From contig JALMLS010000149.1 in NCBI GenBank assembly GCA_038496445.1, positions 186,001-250,000 on the forward strand: a DNA stretch of 64,000 bases. The letters are read 5' to 3'. Made by a program: the position numbers and the translations under genes. Numbering within the stretch: position 1 is the stretch's first letter; each line of letters starts with the position of its first letter. Positions 55,379 through 64,000 of this stretch are shown piece after piece. Origin of the DNA: Trichosphaerium sp. ATCC 40318. Lineage: Eukaryota; Discosea; Flabellinia; Trichosidae. The notes beneath the pieces are model-generated. The model did no database searches. It worked only from the letters and a program-made list of their open reading frames with translations, and was not told where the DNA came from.

Positions 55379-58014
55379 CTACGACTGTGCGCTTTGGATA
55401 CACGGATCATCTGTTTGTCCTTCGTCCGATTCTTCCTCGGATTCTTTGCTTGGTTGAACCAGTTCCTCTGGTTCTGATTCTTCTGATTCTTCTCCTGCTT
55501 CTTCTGGTTCTTTTGGTTCTTTTGGTTCTGGCTCTGGTTCTGGTCCTTGTGAATCGATACCAGAAGAGTCATTACGACGACTGTTTATGCCACTACTGCC
55601 GCCTGTAGCACTCGTCACAGTCATTGGTCTAGTAGACCTTTTTGTAGACCCAAAGCTCCTTTGCTGAGGAGTCAACCTCGCTGCTAGATCTAGAAATATT
55701 CGTTAATCATAGTTTAGTTCTTAATGTAAAAACTGCTTACTATGCCATCCAAAACGCTCTGATAATTGCACAAGTGAAAGAAGCAACTCATTATAGAATA
55801 CTTGTATCACTAAAACAAAGATGTCATCGTTAACAGCCACTTGGTTCTATCTTAGTAGTTACCTAAACAAGCAACAGATAATATGGCTGAGCGACAGAAT
55901 ACATTGACTTGATTCCACACTGTTTGCCAGGCAGTTGGCACTAAGTTAAAGTCTACAACAAAGATAAGTCTCTGATTGTTTGCTCTTTTCTTTTAAAACC
56001 ACGTACTACAAGTTCCAGGATTAGCTCTTTCACAATTTAACCAACTATAAAAGCCAGCTACAGCTTTATCATTAGGAATAAATATACGACGGAAAGCCAA
56101 TGACATTGGAACACAGATGAAATACAAGTAGATCACAATCCAAACAACAAGTACTGCTTGACTTCTCCAATAGTTTTTCTGAGTTTTATCCATTCCTCTA
56201 CCTCTACGCTTACCAGCATATCGTCTCATTCTAGCGAACTCCTAAAAGAAAAAAATGAGAATTAAATTCAGTTCAGTTGATGAATCATCGATTTCTCGCA
56301 TACTTTACTTAGATAGAAACCAAAGGCTATAAGACCAACAACGCCAACACCTTGAGTGATGGCAAGGTTAGCCACTAGTACTTTATTTATCTTCGTGTTT
56401 TCCGTTTGTGCTGCAAAAATCATTGAGTTTAAGGTAGATTTTTACACGTATAAGTAACGTACTGACACAGTTTGTAGAAACAAAGTGATTTGGACCAAAG
56501 TAATCACTAACTCCCAGGTATATATCAACGCAAATTTGTACTACCCATGGAGCAGCAACGAAAACAAAACTAAGGAAAAAAGATTAAATCCAACTTTGGT
56601 AAGCAGAGGTTGTTTTGGTCGCCGAAGCGTTTTACTGAAAACACGTACTGCCCAAACAATTTTGGCTTAGACTGTGCTATAAACATGTAAACCATGCCAG
56701 CAACCCATGAAACAAAAGCATAGTCCGAAAGAGTAAGAAAGTGGTACATCCATAACCCTGCAATTAGTTAACAAAATTGAGGAATTGTTCCTTGTTATCG
56801 TGCCTTGGAATGTACAAAATGGCGAGTCCTGTCGTCTTACATAAACTGCTTCATTCTTGCAAAGCAGTTCTTCAGAATTAAGGAATAAACTAGGAAAGTA
56901 ACCCAAGCTATTTAAGAATACATACCTAGATACAAGCAATTAACATTAAAATTTCGTAACCGTGTTTCTTTGTTCCTATGAACAAAAAAAAAAGGTATTG
57001 GATCCTTACCACATGATTAAACAATGGAGTGTCAAAGGAAATCCTCTCTTCAATGCTACTTTTGTAGATATAATAACAGCAATCAACCCCAATATAATTG
57101 AAGTGGGAACAAATACAAACATGAGCTGCGTTTTGAATAATCAGAAAAAAAGCAAGTGAAAAGGGTTCATCAGAAAAAAAAAGGTGCACTTACAATACGT
57201 TCTGTTCCGGAGGCATCGTTTATATAGCGCTTTGGACAACCGAGTGCGCACATTTCTACAAAGCCTTCTTCATGATCGGGGTTGTAAAGTGTAGGATATT
57301 GACAGTCTGATGGTTTTGGCGTCACAGTTTCATTGTTGCAATTTTCATCAGCGTAATCATCTATGGTAGCTAAAGAGGCAAAGTATTAGAATAGAGATAG
57401 TTTCCTAATCTAGAAAGGTAAAACGGGATAAACCTAGTTTGTCTTGCAAAAAGTTTCCTAAACTATATCGCACCGTCTCCAATACCAATAGAAGTGACTG
57501 ATGAGCAATTTGGAGCTAAAGCAGCTGCTTGTTCACCAAATAATGTAAGGAGACAGTGTCGAAGGTCTAGGCACTCACTACGGCATGCAGCGACAGGAAA
57601 GACGAATGCGCCTAGAAGTTGGTTAAGAACACTAGACTTTGTAGCAAACCTAATAAGAGTTGTCGTACCGCTAGAACACTGGCGAAATAACTGTTTGCAA
57701 ACCACCCGTTTAAATATTGTTGCGCATCTATTACCAAATTAATGTACGAAGCTTTCGCCAAGTATTAAAAAAAGACAATGCGATCATCTACTACAAGGTA
57801 CATACTCTTTATTGGCCAAGTATAGATCAGAAATTGGTGAGCGTATTTGCGCGTCATAAATATCTAGCAAGAAAGACGCGTTTTCGTTGGGTGGTACAAT
57901 AAATGTATAATCATCTCTAAAACCGCAAGGGTTGCTCGTTGTATTTGCCATTACGCAACTCTGCGCATTTACAGCAATAATGGCGATTGCTATTAATGCT
58001 AGCGCGCGATACAT
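55379..58014 (-). CDS. Frizzled/Smoothened-like seven-transmembrane receptor
   Basis: The start at 58014 gives a signal peptide (MYRALALIAIAIIAVNAQ). A cysteine-rich extracellular domain of Frizzled type follows (CKQLFRQCSS, PVAACRSECLDLRHCLLTLF, CSSVTSIG, DYADENCNN, CALGCPKRY). The membrane part has several helices (MFVFVPTSIILGLIAVIIS and later ones) and the class F-like stretch AVAGFYSWLNCERANPG. The cytoplasmic tail is long and very acidic with Glu-Pro repeats (PEPEPEPKEPKEPEEAGEES), ending DDPCIQSAQS. Such receptors are known in animals, amoebozoans and some fungi. No Wnt ligand can be inferred. Introns are many and several joins are tentative, but the order signal - CRD - 7TM - tail is clear. 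Confidence 0.8.
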
Positions 58015-58240
58015 TGCCAAATAAACTATGTGCCCTATTTCGAGAAAATAGACAACATTTTTGGCTAAACGCACAAACTTGGACCGCAAATAAAAAACCC
58101 CAATGTACCCACGAAAACGTATTCTACGACTTCTAGACGCACCAAAAAAGAAAGTACTGCTTGTTTTGTGACGTGACGAAACAAATCAAACGTTAATCGT
58201 GACCAAATCGTTCTGTGTTGAAAAGGCAGTGCTTTTATTG

Positions 58241-59283
58241 TCATGTATCAACATCCATATCATCAACAGGTTCAGCTTCTTCTTTCCCTGCTTCATTTGT
58301 TTCATTATCTTTATCTCCATTTTCAATTTCATTCTCGTCTTCTTTATGTTCTTCCTCTACTTCACCTGGTATTTTTGCACCTGGAGGCGCCCACCAAGTA
58401 AGTCTACCTAAACCAGACATATCAAAGGTTCCCTTTTTGTTGTCAAGGATTCATAAACAATCAAGTAAATACAAAAACCAAAACGTGTGGATACAAATAC
58501 AAGCATTGGTGCTCGAACAAACCTAGACAAAATTTTAGCCTCAGGGTTTTTATAGGGTTCAACGACTGGAACGTACTCTTCTTCTTTGTTTGAAGTAGGA
58601 TCGTGTTTTGATACAGATGGAGGACTGAACTCGACACGTTCAACTCTTAATCTGACATACTTTCCCATCTCAATAGGTAACTCATGCTCATAACCATTAT
58701 CAAAATATGACCACACCCATTGTCCTAATTTGGCATCGCTGAGCACGTGTTTTAGTCATCAGTGAGGTGAAATTTTTACAAAAAATGGAACGTACTACTT
58801 GCTGTTCTGCATCATGCTACCAGCTTGAATGTACACATTATCAAAAAAATTAAGTGATATTTGTATGCCCTCTTCTGAACAACCAATTGCTTTTCCCACT
58901 AATATTTGTCCTGCAAATGGACGAAATGTAATGAGTCTGTACGTTTGTAAGTGTTTGGAAGCATTTAAAAGCTTGCCTACCTAAATCGTACTCTGACATG
59001 GCTACCACCGTCATTTGGATACACAAAGCCTTCTGTTATATCTAGAACATCGTACATGGAGATGAAAAGCCCAACGCCTTGTGACACCTAAAAACCGCTT
59101 TTGCAAAGGCGCTATTGCTACTAATCGTACTGTATTCATGTATTTTTTATTAATTTCATACTCTATAGCCTCCAGCTGCGTGTCGAACTGAGAAGGCGGA
59201 ATACGCACAATATCTTTGAGCGTTACCAAAATAAACTACATTGCGCGTAAGTAGACGTATATGAGGTATTTTTGTACAGCCAT
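58241..59283 (-). CDS. RNA polymerase III subunit Rpc25/RPC8
   Basis: This is the Rpb7-like stalk subunit of RNA polymerase III. A tiny first exon (ATG GCT) followed by an intron of 42 nt gives MAFILVTLKDIVRIPPSQFD, the conserved opening of the family. Next come GLFISMYDVLDITEGFVYPN, FRPFAGQILVGKAIGCSEEG, IQISLNFFDNVYIQAGSMM, GQWVWSYFDNGYEHELPIEM, YVRLRVERVEF, and the final GLGRLTWWAPPG, matching the GLG-LSWW end of human RPC8. An acidic extension (EVEEEHKEDENEIENGDKD) follows, longer than in the animal protein. It presumably pairs with Rpc17 for initiation. Confidence 0.9.
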
Positions 59284-59574
59284 AATGTTTTTTGCTCAAA
59301 TTGCAGCGCCAAATTCAGCGCAAACAACTGAGAAAATTCCCAGCAACGGCAAAGTGCTCTACTTTGTAACGAATGGATGATTGGATCACTTAACCGCAAG
59401 TTACTAAGGTATTCGAACCAGACGTTATTTATTACTCAACTGGTTATTTTTACAGCGCACAAATGCTGACAGCTAGTGTATGCTATCAGAGTACATTTCA
59501 TTCCCATTGGAAAGTATGCTGCCTCATACAAAAAAAAGGTGCGCCTTGCTGAGGATAATAATTAGGGGTTATGG

Positions 59575-60720
59575 TCATTGTATATGTCCCAACGCGGTTA
59601 ATTCATCAACTGTCATTTTTCTCCAATGTCCCATCTTGACATTTTTCATTAGATTTTTTTTAAGCTACGTGTATGCGTACCTCTAAGTCTCCTAAGTGTA
59701 TAGGTCCTACTGATACACGTTGAATTTCTTGTACGTGATTTCCTACAGCAGCTAACATACGACGAACTTGATGGTATCGTCCTTCATATAATGTTATCCT
59801 ACATTTTGTATCAGCCTTCAAAAAGAGAATCCAAAATGATGTACCGGCATAGTTGATTTTCTTTATCTACAATTTCGAACTCTGCAGGTTTACAAGCAAT
59901 CTCTTCACTCTTTAAAAGTAATTTTCCTGTTGACAAGGGAGTGAGTGTAGAGTTCAAGGAGGTTTATTGGTAAATGTATAGTACCTGAAGCAAAAATTTC
60001 TGATTCTTTACCAGAAAATGGTTTTTGCAATTTCACTTGATACGTCTTTCCAAACGTGTGATCTTTCTTTGTTGGCGTTGTAATATTTTTTACTAACTCC
60101 CCTAATATAAACCAGTTAACTTGGGAGATAAAAGACGTTGGTGAAAAAATAAAATAATAGGAAACTTGTTTGTTGTACCATCTTGACTGAGAATTAAAAG
60201 GCCTGAAGCCCATTTATCTAGCCTTCCTGCAACCGCTAATGTAGGCTGACGTTTGAGAAATTGCCTCTTATTATGTCATTAGTGGAGGGTTGCTGTTTCA
60301 ATGAGAAACGCACTGGCAATAGATCATAAACAATTTGTTCCTCTTCGTGCTCTATTACGCGCGAACATACGTAATTGATTGGTTTGTGCATTACCAAGTG
60401 TAACCTGTGAGTACATTAACATGCAAAGTGTCGCAGACTTTTAATGTACTTTTCAATGTGCTCAAGGGGCTTTCCATTCATAGTTACGCGTTGTGGATCA
60501 ATCCTTTCAGAGTAGTGAGCTCTTGTTGGGCTACGACCATCTACTTTCACTTTATTCTCTCTAACGAACCTCTATAGCGTGTGAGAGTTGCTGCGTGATA
60601 AACTGCTCATGAGTTTACAAAATACAGCTATAAGTGTATACATACGGGAACGTTTGATCGTGTGCAATGCCCAAGGTTGGAAATAAGCCTGTCAAATCGG
60701 TGTAGCTTGGAAGCTGCCAT
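59575..60720 (-). CDS. RsuA/RluB-family rRNA pseudouridine synthase
   Basis: The order is that of the bacterial RsuA family: an S4 RNA-binding domain at the start (HRFDRLISNLGHCTRS and VDGRSPTRAHYSER), then the synthase domain with LHLVMHKPINYVCSR, the catalytic motif AGRLDKWASGLL containing the nucleophilic Asp, KTYQVKLQKPFSG, and CRITLYEGRYHQVRRMLAAV. It ends LGHIQ after the last exon. Members convert specific uridines of ribosomal RNA to pseudouridine. In eukaryotes they usually act in organelles and derive from bacteria. The N-terminus has no obvious transit peptide. About seven short introns show that it is resident nuclear DNA and not contamination. Confidence 0.87.
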
Positions 60721-61366
60721 TTTCCCTTAACAACAGCAAAATCGCTACCTATTCATCAATTCGAGCGTCGGAGGCGCTTGGTTGCTTGTTTTATGCCTGT
60801 TAGCACTGGTCAACAGTATTAAAAAAAAGTCAGTAGGCTTACACCCCACAATGCGTCAATGGAGTTAGGGGTCGCAGACGAGGAGCTCACAAATGTCGTT
60901 GTTGCTGTCGACGACGATTCAGAGGCATAACTAGCAATTACGTACTTGTTTTTAATCTAACGCCTGTTAGGACGGCCTACTTCTTCAAAAACGAACGGAC
61001 AAGAATTGCTACACAAAATACATTAAACCGTACTTAAACAAAGGTGCAACGAATTGTAGATGATTTAATGCTAAAAATGATAACCAGGGCCTATAAGTAA
61101 CGTAATTACGTTCTGTATTATGATTATTGGGTATGACACTCGTTAACGATTTTTTGACAGCTAATTAACTCGTATAGCGCTGTATTCGTTGCTGTCTTCC
61201 CAGACTGTACGTTCGTTAACCTAACACAACACTAAAATCAGTGCAGTCGTTGCAGTGCAGTTTATATTTTCGTTCGGATTGTTTGGCTTCGCAGGTAAAC
61301 CCAACAAACTAAGAGCGTTATCTTACTTGATGATCAGGAGGAGTTACAAACTGGCTGGCTATTAAA
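60721..61366. other. Intergenic stretch between divergent genes
   Basis: About 650 bases separate the starts of the pseudouridine synthase and the DUF445 gene. No gene, RNA or repeat is recognised. It presumably holds both promoters. Confidence 0.5.
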
Positions 61367-62089
61367 ATGTTGTTTGACAGAATACCATTGATATATGGAT
61401 CAGGAGTAATACAGAATAGATTTGTTCAAATTAGGAATACTGTCAAAAATGTAATGATGAGGACTTTTTTTGATAAACAATTCCTCTCAAAGTACATGAG
61501 CGCCAAGATTGGACAATTTTTTGGATCACTGGATATTGGTAAGTTTTATAGCTAAGTTGCGCAAATTGACACTGTCGTTAGAATCAAAGATAACTGGTTT
61601 TCTTGAATCTGAGCAAGTAGAAGAAATAATTGACAATAAATTATCGGAATTATCAGCAAGACCAGAAGGCATGTGGTTGTCAATGATGGGTATAGACCCA
61701 GCTAATTTAAAACCAATGATTAAACCGTTCATTGTTGGCATGGGTGCTGATATTGGGCCTACAGTACGTTGTGGTATCCATCTAACATTAATTCGCTTTA
61801 GCTAATGACAAATATTGATCCTATGTCTTTTATAAATGTAGAGAAGATTAGGCAGGAGGTAGATAATTTAATGGTTACTAAACTTCAGGAGCTTAACGCA
61901 GGAAGAGTAAAAAAACTAATGGAAGACGTCATTAGGAAGCATCTAGGGTAATAGAAGAAATTTGAAAAACTTACAAAAAAACCCACTTATTTATGTCGTA
62001 GATGGTTGATAGTGTGGGGAAACGTATTTGGTGGAATTCTCGGTCTCATCACAAAAGGTGTAGAGGTTGCTACTGGCGCTAATTTCTAA
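61367..62089 (+). CDS. DUF445-family protein
   Basis: The product is about 190 residues: MLFDRIPLIYGSGVIQNRFV, helical FLSKYMSAKIGQFFGSLDI and VEEIIDNKLSELSARPEGMW, MGIDPANLKPMIKPFIVGMG, then DPMSFINVEKIRQEVDNLMV. The end, IRKHLGWLIVWGNVFGGILG, matches the characteristic HLGWI...GGxxG close of DUF445 (YheB-like) proteins, which are mostly bacterial membrane proteins of unknown role. The C-terminal glycine-rich segment is probably the membrane anchor. It is shorter than bacterial members. Five or so exons preserve frame. Confidence 0.72.
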
Positions 62090-62390
62090 ATAGCCACCCA
62101 TGTATTGAGCTTCAAAACAAAAAGAGAAGAATGTTTATTTGTAATTTAATTTAAGTTTCATTGTACAGCTAACCATCTTGGTTAACTATATACATAAAAA
62201 CAATGTAAAAGCGAACGCAATTATGGGTTTGTAGTCAAGTGACACAAAAGTGACTTAAGAAAACTGAGAAAAACGAACAAAATAGCAAAACTCTGCTAAA
62301 CTCATCACTTCATTTTCGCTGCAACGCAATTGTTGTACACTGTACAGCTTATTTACACACGTTGGTATTTTTTAGCGTAGTGAAGCAACA
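62090..62390. other. Intergenic stretch
   Basis: AT-rich spacer with the leader of the TTLL gene. No other feature is recognised. Confidence 0.5.
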
Positions 62391-64000
62391 ATGGCTTTCA
62401 TATTTAAAGGACCAAGAGCGCAACGCGTAGTAAAGCATGCACTAAAAGAGCGAGGTATGTTTTACGTAATTTATGTAACAAATAACACCTCACAAGGCTG
62501 GAAGATGATACCACCAGAAAGCACGGAAGAATGTAACCTTATATGGAGTAGAGGCAAGATTACAATGACAATCCTCAGTTTAGGCTCTATGCGACATGCC
62601 TACGCGTAGAGACGCTTTTAACGAGTAAAATAGGCAGATTCATGAACAAAGCACCACAAAGGAAACAAACTGTATACAATCACTTTAACAGCCCTCAAAC
62701 TGGCAACATCACAAAGAAATCAACAATGATAAACTGGTTCAAGCACCTAAAGCTTAAATTCGGAGATCCATTTTCATTCTTTCCTCGCTCATTCATTTAC
62801 ACCTCAGAGCGCGCTGAAGTCGCCAATGAAGTTAATGATCGATTATGGATACTAAAGGTGCGTGCGATTTCATGCTAGTGCCAAAGTAACCCTCTTAAAA
62901 GCCTGCTGTCATGTCTGGAGGTCGTGGCATCAAAGTACTTGACAGGTTGCCAATCTTAAAAAAGCCAGATCTTTACAATTTCTGCTTGGATAAGACAGAT
63001 ACCTCTGATGTTAAGAATCCAGAATCTTTCAAAAAAGGATTGACATTTGTAGCTCAAGAATATATACCTAACCCGTTACTGGTAAACGGCTACAAATTCG
63101 ACTTACGTCTGTATCCTATTGACAAAAATATTTTGACATTCTTTCAATTTTTGCTTTTTCTTTTTCCTTGACATTCGAAAAGTTATGTTTTGGTAACGAA
63201 TACCTCTCCTACACGCGCATACATTTACACTGATGGCTTTGTGCGTATGATCTCTAAAAAATTGGTCTAACAGTACCTACTAGGCACGATTTTGTATAGA
63301 GGTATAGTAGCGCAATTATTAGTTAAAACCCTTAACATTGTTCAAGCCATACTCAAATGACATACTCACAAACACACGTCATTTGACTAATCACAATTTA
63401 CAAAGTCAAAATATTAAAAAAGCCAACAAAGAAATATTAGAAGCTTTTACAGAAGCTGTTGGTGGTGTTAATATTGATGGTGGATCTGCAAACCCAAAGA
63501 GAAGAGCAAAAGAATTATTTTTGTGGATGAGAGACCAAGGAATGGACTACAAGTTATGCTGGGAAAAGTGCGTAGTGATGAGTTTGTTTTTTTTTGAGCA
63601 AGTTGACGAACTATCACCAATAGGATGAAGGAAATTATTACACTTTCATTGATGCCTTTTGATACATTCTTAAAGGACACTGAGCACCCTCATGCAAATC
63701 AATTTGAGATATTCGGTTATGATATCCTTCTCTTTTATTGTTTTGTTTCTCCACTTTTTTTCCTTCGGCAATAATACCCTTAACCAATGATACATTTTTT
63801 GATCGACGACAATTTTAAGCCATGGCTACTAGAAGTAAATTATGCGCCAAGTTTCGCTGTAGGCTCTCATCTTGACTATATTATAAAGGTAAAACGCATT
63901 AGATCCCTTTTTCTGCTTACACGTTCTAGCATTTTGTTGTTGATGATGCTATTAACTTGATGTTCGAAGAAGGTGTTCCTAGAGATTTTACTCAATGGGC
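62391..64000 (+). CDS. Tubulin-tyrosine-ligase-like enzyme, 5' part (runs off window)
   Basis: Members add glutamate or glycine chains to tubulin tails, mostly in cilia and basal bodies. The start at 62391 gives MAFIFKGPRAQRVVKHALKE. TTLL landmarks follow: WKMIPPESTEECNLIWS, FNSPQTGNITKKSTMINWF, FFPRSFIYTSERAEV, the nucleotide loop KPAVMSGGRGIKVL, VAQEYIPNPLLVNGYKFDLR, ANQFEIFGYDI, and the acidic metal-binding stretch FKPWLLEVNYAPSFAVGS. The latter resembles the polyglutamylase subgroup. Introns are short and at least nine lie within the visible part. The 3' end is beyond the window; the last visible residues are EGVPRDFTQW. Presence of the enzyme hints at modified microtubules, possibly a flagellated stage. 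Confidence 0.87.

Noticed and set aside
55490-55550. Short tandem TTCTGGTTCT-like repeats considered as a CRISPR or satellite array
   Set aside because: They are the codons of the Glu-Pro repeat in the receptor tail, with no spacers. The genome is eukaryotic.
55387-55608. Leucine-rich plus-strand ORF that looks like a membrane protein
   Set aside because: Antisense of the Glu-Pro repeat tail of the Frizzled-like receptor. Gln/Glu codons read backwards give Leu/Val runs.
59400-59440. Possible T-arm (TTCGAA) suggesting a second tRNA
   Set aside because: The flanking bases do not form a five-base T-stem and no anticodon arm or acceptor stem can be drawn.

Overview
This is a piece of a eukaryotic nuclear genome. 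The genes are dense, AT-rich and cut by many short spliceosomal introns, mostly about 35-90 nt. The donors are unusual: a large share begin GTAC, often GTACGT. The gene set fits a unicellular or lower eukaryote: cytosolic Hsp70, Lsg1, RNA polymerase III Rpc25, Elongator Elp5, a mitochondrial primase-helicase, kynurenine 3-monooxygenase, a tubulin ligase-like enzyme, and class C-like and Frizzled-like receptors. I cannot fix the lineage from sequence alone. The receptors and the F-box, LRR and lipid-binding families would suit an amoebozoan-like or zoosporic organism, but that is inference. All gene models were spliced by hand. Spans are reliable where the protein family is clear, but some individual exon joins are not resolved, and these are flagged.

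Layout, left to right. The window opens in the last exons of an erlin gene. After about 1.4 kb of unrecognised DNA comes the first copy of a three-copy lineage-specific family whose protein looks like the C-lobe of a protein kinase without its catalytic residues. An Hsp70 gene follows. Next are a HAD-type phosphatase, a protein joining an F-BAR domain to a J-domain, and a DEAD-box helicase. Lsg1 and a small coiled-coil protein lie on the minus strand. They are followed by a plus-strand run: an actin-related protein with a degraded nucleotide pocket, a secreted GH16 beta-glucanase, a receptor with a bacterial PhnD-like sensor domain, EGF module and 7TM core, and an ML (MD-2-like) lipid-binding protein. 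A second, nearly identical Hsp70 lies inverted at 25-27 kb.

From 28 to 39 kb the minus strand carries an F-box/propeller protein, a GH85 endo-beta-N-acetylglucosaminidase, an F-box/LRR protein, a Twinkle-type primase-helicase with a tRNA-Ser gene inside its last intron, and kynurenine 3-monooxygenase. From 39 to 49 kb lie a small mitochondrial protein, a Herp-like ER protein, a UBL-LRR-PUB protein, Elp5, a RING protein, a dual-specificity phosphatase and an unknown membrane protein. The 49.5-52.3 kb interval is a repeat locus with two more pseudokinase-like genes arranged head to head. The remainder holds two membrane-anchored proteins (one with a calponin-homology domain), a Frizzled-like receptor, Rpc25, an RsuA-family pseudouridine synthase, a DUF445 protein and a TTLL enzyme that runs off the end.

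There is no operon-like logic, as expected for a eukaryote. Several neighbours nevertheless touch ER protein quality control and p97-type pathways (erlin, Herp, PUB protein, GH85) or Hsp70 chaperoning (two Hsp70s, J-domain protein). The most notable observations are the F-BAR/J fusion, the UBL-LRR-PUB protein, the PhnD-EGF-7TM receptor, the pseudokinase-like family with its conserved promoter block, and the tRNA nested in the helicase intron.
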